26,783 nt of DNA from Gnetum montanum (Eukaryota; Streptophyta; Gnetopsida; Gnetales; Gnetaceae), in contig MNCI01004262.1 in assembly GCA_015680685.1 (NCBI GenBank), positions 644,481 through 671,263 on the forward strand, written 5' to 3'. Every line of letters begins with the position of its first letter. Within the stretch, counting starts at the first letter, position 1. The notes beneath the pieces are model-generated. The model was not told the DNA's origin, did no database searches, and saw only the letters and a list, made by a program, of their open reading frames with translations. The position numbers and the translations under genes were made by a program. Below, in pieces: positions 1 through 8,550 of this stretch.

Positions 1-168
1 CAGTTGTTCATCTTGGTGGAGAATAAAAGTAAATTCAGGGACATACTCATCAGGATGAGTATATGTGACCTTAGATTGTTTAGGACATGGTTGGTCTAGG
101 TTATGTGTGTGATGCTGACTATCTTCTGTATTATCCTTAGGTGAGTTAATTTTGTGAGAAGAAGCCAT
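1..168 (-). CDS. Start of a gag-like ORF of the left Ty3/gypsy element (partial)
   Basis: On the minus strand an ATG at 168 opens a frame that stays open for 56 codons to the window edge. It lies 123 nt downstream of the tRNA-Asp primer binding site, where gag is expected in an LTR retrotransposon. The visible N-terminus begins MASSHKINSP and is hydrophilic, rich in His, Asp, Gln and Pro, with no recognisable domain. I do not see clear similarity to the N-terminus of the gag at the right end of the window. The identification therefore rests on position, not on a motif. The protein would be a capsid/nucleocapsid precursor acting in cytoplasmic virus-like particles if it is gag. The rest of the gene lies outside the window, so its integrity cannot be judged. 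Confidence 0.5.
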   Translation of the reverse strand, partial: MASSHKINSPKDNTEDSQHHTHNLDQPCPKQSKVTYTHPDEYVPEFTFILHQDEQL

Positions 169-290
169 TTTAATGGTGTGCTGTTCACCGTTATTTATGT
201 TCTTGATTAATTGATTAACTCGAAGGTTCGTTAAGGCTCACAACGATGTGAAAAATTTCCTAATGTTCTAATTGGCGTAAAAACACTTAG

Positions 291-308
291 TCCCCGGCAA
301 CGGTGCCA
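291..308 (-). other. Primer binding site complementary to plant tRNA-Asp (left element)
   Basis: The minus strand reads TGGCACCGTTGCCGGGGA. This matches the complement of the 3' end of plant tRNA-Asp(GUC), known to end CCCCGGCAACGGCGCCA, with one mismatch (G to A in a CpG). One base separates it from the LTR end at 310, the same spacing as in the right-hand element. It primes minus-strand DNA synthesis. Confidence 0.85.
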
Positions 309-309
309 A

Positions 310-545
310 TGATAAGTGGCAAGGTACCCCTACACTCAACCATACGAAACGAGCGTAGCATGCGCGATCCAGTCGAACTCCGTAGACTAAATTCCTAAAC
401 GCCACAAGGAACACTTGGGGTTAATTAGTCATTGTCTTCCTAGACTTACTTGTTGTTGTCACGGTGTATGGTTAAGTAAGTCCGAGGTATATGATTTTTT
501 TGGTATTTTCCAATTTATCTCCTATGCTAAACGGTTTAGACAATA
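310..545 (-). repeat. 3' part (U5) of the left Ty3/gypsy LTR
   Basis: Read on the minus strand, this stretch aligns with the last ~240 bases of the LTR ending at 24499. The best block is 327-391, which shares the run around CGAACTCCGTAGAC and ACGAGCGTAGCA. The match weakens gradually to about 545 and I cannot follow it beyond. The LTR end reads CTTATCA and then one base before the PBS. The U3 and R parts expected further along (about 545-1180) are not visible; a gene-like region sits there instead. The two elements are related but not recent copies. Confidence 0.75.
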
Positions 546-576
546 TAGCAAAATAATGTGATTTTACACATTGTTT

Positions 577-862
577 CTATCCATTAAGATTGTACAATAA
601 ACCACCATAGCGTAATTTACCGCATCTGAAACGCGAAGGAAATGGTGGAATTTTCTCCGCGACGGTGAGAGGATGATCCAAAGTCCACTCCTTATCCAGC
701 CATCCGAGCCTTTTGCACTTGGTGAAAAACTCGACATAGCGGTTAGGGTAATGTGGGATTTCCAATTCTAGTTGCCCCATAACAGCAGCACGTACATTGC
801 TAATAGAGGTGAACTCCTTTACGGCCATTTCAGCCATAGACAATGTATCTGTATCACCCTGG
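577..862 (-). CDS. Terminal exon of the candidate gene
   Basis: This frame has ordinary-looking amino acid use (for example PHYPNRYVEFFTKCKRLGWL) and ends with TAG at 577, just before the left LTR begins. A tidy acceptor, pyrimidines then GGTCTCCAG, lies at about 863, but it does not keep the phase of exon 2. An acceptor at 800-801 (CTATTAG) does keep the phase, giving an exon of 799-577. In-frame TGA upstream of about 888 rules out earlier acceptors. The mismatch is a second sign of decay, or the splice model is wrong. Confidence 0.35.
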
Positions 863-2077
863 AGACCATCATTATTGAAGAAAAACATACATCACAGAAT
901 GTAGACAACTATTTACATTAGACACAAATTCAGAGAAATGGTTAGCATATTATGACACCGTGGAAACACTTACCTGCCTGCATAATACACAATCTCAGGT
1001 GGATTCTGGAAGTAGGTCATAAGATGATGAGCCACAAACAGAGTGTTGTAGGCGTGATAATAATTAAACCTGGGCATATCCCAGATCCAAGACAAACTCC
1101 TCAAACCCCTAACACTCTGTTCACGGTCTTGCACCCGCACGATTTCGATTGAGCCGTCCACTAGAAATGTCAAGATGCTCTGTGTTGATCCAACCAGTAG
1201 CATCTCCAGAATGGCAGTGGCTGTCTTGGCTGGCAGATATGACCAAATAATTATGCTATAATTGCGTAACAAAAACTGCAGGAACTCCCGTGTGCCTCTT
1301 CAGAACCAAATTGCCTCCTCCTTTACATGAGCATGAGGAGGAGGAACATTGGCCACAGGGACATGTAAACAACATAGAACGCCCACAATGTCCAAGACGA
1401 TTAGGACAGGTTTTAGCGTAATCATTTACAATAAAACAGAATTCTATTAGAAACAGCAATATAGACATACTAACGACGTAAGAGCAAAAAAAAAAAATTT
1501 TTCATTACGCAACACTAGAGTTTCTGTTACCTTGACTCCCAGGAGATTGCAGGTTATGCTAGAAATGCATTACGAAAACCGCCCAAACCCTTGCGATTGC
1601 ACAAGGTCTATCCCTGATAACAATGATAAAAGTAATATTGCATATTACTCCAGAGTAACATACAATATTTATGGATGAGACGACGGAATCCTATTCACAC
1701 TACATAAGGGTATAGTACCTTGACTCCTTCAGTTATGTATCTTGTTCGCACAATATTTTCCAAGATTACCCTAACCCTTGCAACTACGCAAGGTCTGTCT
1801 CCAACAACAGCAATAGCGGTAATAGTACAAACTATGATAGCTTAGCTCGCATGACCAGGTATCAACACCTGCCATAATACACATCTTTGAAATAGGTACA
1901 ATTGTGATGCCATAATAATAGAAATAACAATCATGCAGGAGGGTAAAAAGTCACTTACCGAGCGAGTGGAGTAGCCTCCTGCATTTCAACCCTAGCCTTT
2001 GAAACCCGCTGCAAAATCTCCTGCACTTCATCAATCTTTGCCAATTTGACATGTTTGCCCTTAATCTTTGGCACCAT
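577..2077 (-). CDS. Candidate spliced plant gene of unknown product, probably frameshifted
   Basis: The minus strand holds at least three coding-looking exons: about 2077-1959, 1469-974 and a terminal exon ending with TAG at 577. Evidence is an ATG with purine at -3 and G at +4, two donors reading GTAAGTG (after 1959 and after 974), an acceptor behind a long T tract at 1470, and matching phase across intron 1 (exon 1 leaves two bases, exon 2 supplies one). Exon 2 shifts frame once in a TTTTT run near 1275, and exon 3 joins in frame only by an acceptor at 800, not by the better-looking one near 863. Exon 2 holds a Cys-rich patch. I recognise no family. It may be a decayed gene, a captured gene, or a real gene with a different splice pattern. 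Composition differs from the AT-rich copia DNA to the right. Confidence 0.45.
974..1469 (-). CDS. Exon 2 of the candidate gene, Cys-rich, with a probable one-base frameshift
   Basis: The acceptor at 1470 follows a T tract and TTACGTCGTTAG. One base then completes the split codon of exon 1, giving an open frame to 1256. It carries a cysteine cluster, CPNRLGHCGR then TCPCGQCSSSSCSC, that could bind zinc or form disulphides. The frame ends at a TAG at 1256-1258, but a second frame is open from 1272 to 974. Losing one T in the TTTTT run near 1275 would join them, so a single-base insertion or a sequencing error is likely. The second part contains SLSWIWDMPRFNYY and ends at donor CAG-GTAAGT. An alternative reading starts at the ATG at 1468 and makes a short secreted Cys-rich peptide. 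Confidence 0.4.
1529..1846. repeat. Diverged tandem duplication, two copies, period about 187
   Basis: Copy 1 starts with ACCTTGACTCC at 1529 and copy 2 with the same bases at 1717. Both then share AACCCTTGC (1586 and 1773), a CAAGGTCT and a closing AATAG/AAAAG-GTAATA segment. Both lie inside intron 1 of the candidate gene. Many differences and small indels show the duplication is old. Confidence 0.65.
1959..2077 (-). CDS. Exon 1 of the candidate gene
   Basis: An ATG at 2077 in strong context (AGCATGG) opens 39 codons plus two bases and ends at a consensus donor, CTCG followed by GTAAGTGA. The encoded start is MVPKIKGKHVKLAKIDEVQ, followed by a charged stretch that looks helical, with hydrophobic residues at heptad-like spacing. 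There is no signal peptide. The start is preceded by a pyrimidine-poor leader of roughly 90 bases and a TATA-like element near 2200. This is the best supported exon of the gene. Confidence 0.5.
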
Positions 2078-2191
2078 GCTCACAACTGAACAACCTTCGC
2101 AAAATTGTCTGCTCACGCCTTACTTCTGCTTTCCTTCTGCTATAGCCTAATTCAAATTTGCAATGTCTCTAGTCTACTCTGAGGATGAATC

Positions 2192-2212
2192 ACCGACTTA
2201 TAAATAAATTGG
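2192..2212 (-). promoter_or_regulatory. TATA/CAAT-like promoter of the candidate gene
   Basis: The minus strand reads CCAATTTATTTATAAG, a CCAAT followed directly by a TATA-like TTTATAAG, about 120 bases upstream of the ATG at 2077. That leaves room for a leader of about 90 bases. The close CAAT-TATA spacing is unusual, so only moderate weight is given. Confidence 0.35.
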
Positions 2213-2638
2213 TTAAAACTAACTGTTGCATGCTCAATCAATGCAAAATTTTCTCGAAACACAAGTATGTCAGTGTGACATGAAGCATGAAGATCACAAC
2301 ATTAATCTCACAGATATCGTTTACGGTCCAAAAAGACCCTAAACTAACGCGTAGCTCATCGTCTCGTAATCCGGTCGAATTAACTACGGTTTGCACAAAA
2401 TTCTAAATTAGCGATCTCGACATGCTAAACATGCCACGTTACACTCCCCACCATAGTTCACAGAAGTCTTACGCTGACATCTAGGAAATTGGGCTTACCA
2501 CTTTCTCACAAATCATGCATATAGTAATGGTCCGCTAAGACCTTAAACTGGCAGCTCTTTAACACATACCACTAAAACAAGAAAACTTTCTATCATTTCA
2601 ACAAGTCGACAAAAAAAACAATGTAACAACCTCCGTTT
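2213..2638. other. Non-coding stretch between the candidate gene and the Tat pol relic
   Basis: No open frame of note. It holds two stray copies of the short repeat found in bulk after the pol gene, at about 2327-2351 and 2530-2554 (GTCCGCTAAGACCTTAAACT). This suggests that the DNA from about 2320 already belongs to the Tat-type element. The end of the stretch (TTTTGGTGGTTTTGCAG) resembles an intron acceptor just before the pol frame. Confidence 0.5.
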
Positions 2639-4319
2639 TTGGTGGTTTTGCAGGTCAATTCACAAATGGACGTAACTTTACTCGCACCCCTAGCCTTAAC
2701 AGGCCCATACGGGGAAATTATTAGACAACTCAATCACGCACTGATAGGAACTAATGCTTCCCTTTGTGATACAACTATAGCAACATCAAAAGTATCCCCA
2801 GACTGGCCAGAACATTTGGCCCAAACCCTAGACCTAGAAGCTGGTGATGTGATCGAGGATTTCCTCACTAAGGTCCCTGTGGTTACGCACAAAGGAGAAA
2901 GTAAAACTCTAAAGGTTAGTTCTCTCCTTAACCAACAGATGCATAGCAACATTTTTCAAGTGCTCCAAAATAATGTTGCAGTATTCATATGGTCATACGA
3001 AGACATGCCAGGTTTAAACCCGAGGCTAATACAGCACAACATAGTTTTAGACCCGCGTATCAAAGTGGTTAAACAGAAAGCACGGAAGATCAAGCCTAAA
3101 ATCACGCTAGCAGTGCATGATGAAATCACTAAGCTATATCAGGTTGGTTTCATTCACGCAGTTAATTATTTGGACTGGGTGTCGAACATCATAGTTGTCT
3201 CTAAGAAAACAAGAGGAATACACATCTATATAGACTTCCGCAATCTAAACAAGGCCACGATTAAAGACAACTTCCCATTACCGAGTATCGACCAACTTAT
3301 CGATACAACAGCTGGCCATGCATTACTTTATGGATGGGTTTTCGGGCTATAATCAAATTCGTATCAACCCAGAACACCAACTGACTACAACCTTCATTAC
3401 CCCCTGGGGAACTTTCTATTACACCATGATGCCCTTTAGGTTAAAAATGTTGGAGCAACCTGTCAATGTGCTATGACATACATCTTTAGTGATTACCTCT
3501 TAGAAAGATTGAACGACTACATAGACAACATAGCTGTCAAATCTAAGAAGTCGAAAGATCACTCGGGAGACCTAGAGTTGATCCTTAAACAATTTCTCAG
3601 ACACGACCTATGACTCAACCCAAGAAAATATGTGTTCAGAGTCAAAATCAGGCGCATGTTGGGGTTTATGGTATCAGAGACTAGCATCTGAGTCGATCCC
3701 GACAAGGTTAACGCCATCGTTAATTTAGCACCACCTACAAACCTTAAAGAACTACGTGGACTACAAGGTAGGTTGCAATTTATCAGGTGGTTCATCTTGA
3801 GATTAATAGACAAGTTACATCATATGCAACATTTGCTCAAGAAAGGGGTTAACTTCGAATGGACTGAGAACTGCCAACGTGCGTTTGACAATCTAAAGAA
3901 AGAGCTGTTACATTTGCCAACAGTTTTTCCGCCATAAAGGGATCATCCTTTCTACATATACCTAGCAAGCTCAGAGGTGTCTATAGCTGTGTTGTTATGC
4001 CAAAGAAGGGACGACAGGTCAGAAGTTCCTATCTACTACCTAAGTCACACTCTATTTGCATACAAAACACGGTACAATGAACTAGAGCGTAACTATTTAG
4101 CATTGGTGTTTACAATCAAGAAATGTAGGCACTATCTTTTCCGTAGCTAGGTCAACATAATCTATAAAAACAACATTTTGTGGGCCATCACAAACAATTT
4201 ATACGAAAGTAGTAGGATAGCCCGCTGGAAAGCCATCACAGCAGAATTCGACTTGCACTACATTAGCCAATCTTCCACAAAAGGCTAAGCGATAGCAGAC
4301 CAGCTTGCAACATCACCGG
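2639..4319 (+). pseudogene. pol: Ty3/gypsy (Tat lineage) reverse transcriptase and RNase H, broken
   Basis: This is the reverse transcriptase that would copy element RNA into DNA, followed by its own RNase H. Visible blocks in order: VFIWSYEDMPGLNPRLIQHN (about 2980-3040), WVSNIIVVSKKTRG, IDFRNLNKATIKDNFPLP, then a frameshift near 3330 and MDGFSGYNQI, FITPWGTFYY, a second frameshift near 3445, and YIDNIAVKS at 3518. The catalytic YIDD box reads YIDN, so an active-site Asp is lost. Thumb and connection follow (VNAIVNLAPPTNLKELRGLQ), then an RNase H stretch (YNELERNYLALVFTIKKCRH near 4074). Several in-frame TGA, TAG and TAA codons interrupt it. It is inactive. The upstream part (2639-2950) is the pre-RT region; a protease is not recognised. 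Confidence 0.9.
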
Positions 4320-5068
4320 TTAACGATCAAGTTGTAATAGAGCCTAAGTTTTCTGATGAACAGATATGTAGTTTAAGCCCTGTATCGACAGGCCTCGAAG
4401 CGATGTTATACTTTGATGGAGCTTCAACTACCAAAGGCAGCAGTGCTACCACTATCATTACACTCTCCCCTAAGGATGTTCATCCATTAGCTTATCGCCT
4501 GGCTTTCCCTTCTACGAACAATGTGGTAGAGTATGAGGGGCTCCTTAGGGGATTGTTAATAGCCAAGGAACTCAACTTTCAACACCTGGTAATCCGAGGC
4601 GATTCAATGTTCGTCATCAATCAAATCATAGGAGTCTACGCCTGCAAAGCTATGCATCTATAGCCCTATTGTGATATGGCTAATGATCTCCTGAAATAAT
4701 TCATGACAACTGATGTCCAACATGTGCCACGTAATGAAAACGCTATAGCCAATGCACTAGCCACACTAGCCTTAAACGTGCCACCACATTTGTTTGCCAC
4801 TTGGCCCGCTTTAATGATAGAATGTACAGAGCCTGTCATTCAAGTGGTGCAAATTTCTTCTCTAAGCACAGGTGGAACACCAGAATGCTATGATAACATT
4901 AAAGCCTACCTTCTGCATGGCGAACCACCGCACAAGCTAACACCCGCACAAAAAGACACAATCCACAAGCATGCCCGGCAATATTTCATCATTGGAGATA
5001 GTACTCTCTGTAAACGCTCTTTTGATGGAGTATTGCTAACCTATATTAATAATGACCAAGCACAATGA
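4320..5068 (+). pseudogene. pol: Second, archaeal-type RNase H domain of the Tat-lineage pol
   Basis: A second RNase H after the first is the hallmark of Tat/Ogre-type plant Ty3/gypsy elements. The motifs are LYFDGASTTKGS (4406), PLAYRLAFPSTNNVVEYEGL, and LVIRGDSMFVINQIIGVY, giving the Asp, Glu and Asp of the active site. The next block, VPRNENAIANALATLA at about 4724, should read A-D-A-L-A; here the Asp is Asn. Stops at 4661-4663 and 4697-4699 split the domain. A linker towards the integrase runs from about 4780 and stops at 5066. The domain assignment is firm. It helps degrade the RNA strand during reverse transcription in active relatives. Confidence 0.88.
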
Positions 5069-6126
5069 ATAGTTAGCAAATTCCATGAAGGACTATGTGG
5101 GGGACACATAGCCCCACGAGCCATGGCCGCTAAAATCATACGCTTAGGGTATTATTGGTCGTATATGGAACGAGACTGCCTGACCAAGGTTAAGACATGT
5201 GACACATGCCAATGTTATGCAAATATAATACACGTGTCACCAAAAAAATTACATACTACATAGATCACTTGGCCATTCCAATGATGGGGACTAGACATCA
5301 TAGGTCCCATCACGCCTAAGTCTTTCACAGGACATAGCTTCATCATCACCGCCACCAAGTATTTCATGAAGTGGGTCGAGGCTATTCCCCTACGAAAGAT
5401 TACATCTCAACAGGTTTGCCATTTTATCTTGGATAACTTAGTAACCAGCTTTGGACTTCCCATGACTATTGTGATCGACAACGGGCCACAATTTAGTAGT
5501 ACTGAAACCAAATCTTTCTGTTCTAACCTTGGTATCAAGCAATCTTTTTCTTCATCCTATTACCTGTAAGAAAATGGTCAAGCAGAAGAAAAAAAAAGGT
5601 GGTTATCAATCTACTCAAGAAGATGCTCAGCAACAACAAAAAATGATGGCATGAAAAAATCCTCTATGTGCTATGGGCCTATCGTACGACATGCAGAATA
5701 GCTACCGATAGGACACCCTACAGCCTAGTCTATGGATCTAAAGTAGTGTTGCCCCTGAAACTACAGATTCCCTCATTGTAGATGGTCCTCTCCATGATTA
5801 TAAATGAGACTCAAGACAACAAGTCCAAGATCATGGATTTAGACTCAGTAGAGGAGAAACACATCCAGACACTCGACACCATCGAAAGGTATCAAGACAA
5901 GCAGAAATAGAAGCATCATCACAACTTGCATCAACAACCGATCAAGAAAGGAGACTTGGTTCTCAAAGCCGTTTGTGAACCAGCGGGCAAATTCTCTGCA
6001 AGTTGGGAAGGCCCTTTCCTGGTTGTCAATGCATATGGCAATGGAGCATTCAAGCTAGCAGACATCAACGGAAACGAACACTCGAACCCAGTGAATCATA
6101 TGTATCTAAAGTGGTACCACATCTAA
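5069..6126 (+). pseudogene. pol: Ty3/gypsy integrase of the Tat-lineage element, broken
   Basis: Integrase joins the cDNA to host DNA. The HHCC zinc module is seen as FHEGLCGGHIA and CDTCQ (5081-5210). The catalytic core shows GLDIIGPI (Asp near 5294), IDNGPQF (Asp at 5477) and NGQAE (Glu near 5582), so all three acidic residues are still spelled. Stops occur at about 5261, 5281 and 5567, and a frameshift lies in the A run at 5588-5597. After the core, frame pieces lead to QPIKKGDLVLKAV and a C-terminal SWEGPFLVVNAYGNGAFKLA block (about 5998-6060), ending LKWYHI with a stop at 6124-6126. There is no chromodomain, as expected for Tat elements. The copy is dead. Confidence 0.9.
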
Positions 6127-6159
6127 ACATTAACTTGGCTCAAACGCAAGGTAACAAAC

Positions 6160-6516
6160 ATCTACTACGACGTAAAATTGGTAATGTTGTACATGTCCGC
6201 TATGACGTAAAACTGGCATTTCTTGCACGCGTCTGCCATGACGCTAAACTAGCAAAGCTTCCGACCGTCCACCATGATGTCAAACTAGCGAGGTAAGCAT
6301 CCATCTTCTAAGATGCTAAACCAGCACAGACTTGTCCTTGGTTTATGACATAAAACTAACACCCACAGCACGATCTGCTAGGACCATAAACTAGCTCTTC
6401 CACCATCCGCTACGACGTAAAACTAGCAGACATCAGTCTGCCAAAACTTTAAACTAGGACCACGTTTTGCTGAGACTTAAAACCAGCAACAACAGTCCAC
6501 CAAGACTTAAAAATAG
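6160..6516 (+). repeat. Array of about 11 short degenerate repeats after the integrase
   Basis: Units of roughly 22-26 bases recur every 28-38 bases, beginning at about 6160, 6195, 6231, 6267, 6303, 6341, 6373, 6405, 6436, 6464 and 6495. A typical unit is GTCCGCTATGACGTAAAACT; the constant part is a pyrimidine start, C-TA-GAC, then TAAAACTAGCA. Tandem repeats between pol and the 3' LTR are known for Tat/Ogre elements. Here the units are strongly degenerate in sequence and spacing. Confidence 0.75.
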
Positions 6517-7092
6517 AATCTGTCAGTAGGTAGCCCATGAAGCAATCAAGCGTGATCATTCTTGTACAGCATCCCTACTAGATGGAATGGGTAAGGCATT
6601 GGAACAGATGTGACGTCGCTACCCCACTGGCATCCTACTGATTCCTCGGATATGCCGAAAGGCATACTACTGATCCCTCGGAGATGTTGCTACGACAGCC
6701 ACTCTGTAGTTGCAACTCCTGGGATCAACTTCACTGCTTGGGGCCCCAAAGAAACTATGGTCATCCATAGCCTCGGTGGCCCCCACCCATCACTGCCAGC
6801 AGACTCTAGCTTAGCATATTCATCTAACTAGTTCTTTGCTCAGTCGTTTGAGCAAGATGAATCTAGCTATCGATGGTGACTTCATGAATCACGGCATCAA
6901 CATAGGGACCCTTGCTTTTTGCTACAGTCCCTTTTTCGTGGCCTACGTCCTCCTTTTCGCTTCGGATGACACTTGTTTTAATAGCCTCCCTAGCAATTAG
7001 GAAGATTGCTTTTGCTCTTTATTCTCTGTTATGTTTTGCAGGTTACTCTCCGCGACAGCCTTGATCGAGAATGTATTCACTAGGAGGTGAGG
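6517..7092 (+). other. 3' non-coding internal region of the Tat-type element
   Basis: No convincing gene. A short frame at 6610-6831 has no recognisable motif. A duplicated phrase, TACTGATTCCTCGG and TACTGATCCCTCGG, occurs at about 6638 and 6668. The end is purine-rich (CTAGGAGGTGAGG at 7080-7092), a plausible polypurine tract directly before a possible LTR start. Confidence 0.45.
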
Positions 7093-7718
7093 TGTCACAG
7101 CGTTCTGAGGTGGCTACTCAGACTACCCTAACTACTTGGGAGTGTAAACCCTACCTTTCCCTCCATCAGACACCTTACTTCACATTCTCCTTCCTTTATC
7201 CTTATAACCACCTTTACCCTCTTCTTTGTTTGTACAGGATGTAAACATATAATCAATTCTTTTGCACCATCATATCCATGAGCTGGCGTAACGTAACTCA
7301 CCTCGTGGAATGTAAGTTACACAAAACAAAATGGGCAAAGCTAGGAAAAATGGATGTAAAACAACTTATCCAGGCCATGTAGGCATAACACAACTCGTCC
7401 ATGCAAGCCCTTCATATGCAATATAGCAATGTAACCCCTTGCGAATACACCCACGAAAGGATGCCTAATAACTTGTTCATGAAATTTTCCTATTCACACG
7501 CTTGAGTATTCCCTAAACCTCCCTCCTCTAACTTCTTTAACATCCCTCCTATTCTCCTCCTCCTGCCTTCGTACTTCCAGGCTTGACAAAGTGACATCTA
7601 AGCAATTGCCGACAGACGCTATTGGTGCCTTTACCTCTCTGGTGTTTCGTGTTCTTTGTCGATGTCTTTTGGGTAAGCCCTCTAAACATCAACAAAGAGG
7701 GGCCATTGAAACACCATG

Positions 7719-8245
7719 AAAATTTCAAGGCCTCAACGATTCAACAAAATCTTGCAACTCAGGCAAGGATTTGCGACAAGTCACGACTCAGCAAGTTCCC
7801 TTGTCAGCTAAGGGTCTATTATGCCACACTATACAGCATAGCGTAATAGACTCCAGAGGACAGAACAAGACAAGGGGTGCACAATGGCAAGTCTTCGACT
7901 TTGCAAGTTAGCTATGTTTCAAAAATCTTAACTTTTAGCACATTACGCCACATCATGCAATGCAGCATAATGTAGCGTAACGTAGCGTAATGCAAGAAGA
8001 TAGTCCATCTAGTCGCAACAACGGAGATCGCAAAATTTGAAGACCTTAATGGTTTAGCAAAATCTCAAGGCTCAAGCAAGGATCTACAACATGTTGCACA
8101 CCTCAGCAAGTTTTCCTTTTTTGGTTAAGAGCCTATTACATTACATTACGTAGTGTAGTGTAATAAACCCCAGAAAGACTAGACATAAACAAGGGAAGTG
8201 CGGTGACAATACTTCAATTTTTTGCAAGTTCGCTATCTTACATTG
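7719..8245. repeat. Tandem duplication in the probable LTR, period about 313
   Basis: Copy 1 (about 7719-7930) and copy 2 (about 8032-8245) share the same order of blocks: AAAATTT-AAG, CAAAATCT, CAAGGAT, CTCAGCAAGTT, a palindrome core, AGACAAG-type and TTTGCAAGTT-GCTAT. Between and after them lie runs of GCATAATGTAGCGTAA-like motifs (about 7945-7992, 8250-8290, 8420-8450). The copies are clearly diverged. Confidence 0.65.
8134..8165. repeat. Abutting imperfect palindrome in the LTR
   Basis: Arms TATTACATTACATTAC (8134-8149) and GTAGTGTAGTGTAATA (8150-8165) are reverse complements at 14 of 16 positions; the two others would be G-T pairs in RNA. The matching place in the other duplicate (7817-7850) has GTCTATTA and TAATAGAC arms. 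Confidence 0.75.
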
Positions 8246-8542
8246 AATTATGCTATGCTGCATAATGTAGCATGATGCAGCATAATACAAACAAAAACAG
8301 AGATAACGCAATTCAAGCATCAACAGTTCATACATCATAATACGCTCTCTAGTGTATTACAGCGTAACCGCGGAACAGTTTGTTGTCAAAGCTCCAGCAA
8401 AAGTAGGTTACAACACATTACGCTTTAGAGCATAATGTAGCGTAGCGCTGCAAAATTCAAATACAAACACATCAAGTCAATGGCATTTTTTAGGTTTAGG
8501 ACACGTGTCATATAAACTGCATTTTTCCACTGACCCTAACCT

Positions 8543-8550
8543 TATAAATA
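8543..8550 (+). promoter_or_regulatory. TATA box of the probable Tat LTR
   Basis: TATAAATA in the context CCTTATAAATACTCC. It is the only strong TATA match in the 7093-9123 segment, and it puts the U3/R border near 8575. Confidence 0.5.

Noticed and set aside
952-1152. Plus-strand open frame opposite exon 2
   Set aside because: It is antisense to the exon, with no splice or start support of its own.
2734-2952. Minus-strand open frame opposite the pol relic
   Set aside because: It lies wholly within the pre-RT coding region and shows no independent motif.
2639-6126. An endogenous pararetrovirus (caulimovirid) instead of a retrotransposon
   Set aside because: The pol has an integrase with HHCC and DDE motifs after the RNase H domains, which caulimovirids lack, and no movement or coat protein is seen.
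6160-6516. CRISPR-like array
   Set aside because: Units are degenerate, spacers are only about 10 bases and themselves similar, and the context is a plant Ty3/gypsy element.
6610-6831. Open frame after the integrase that might be an extra ORF or env-like gene
   Set aside because: It is short, with no membrane segment or signal peptide, and it overlaps a duplicated non-coding phrase.
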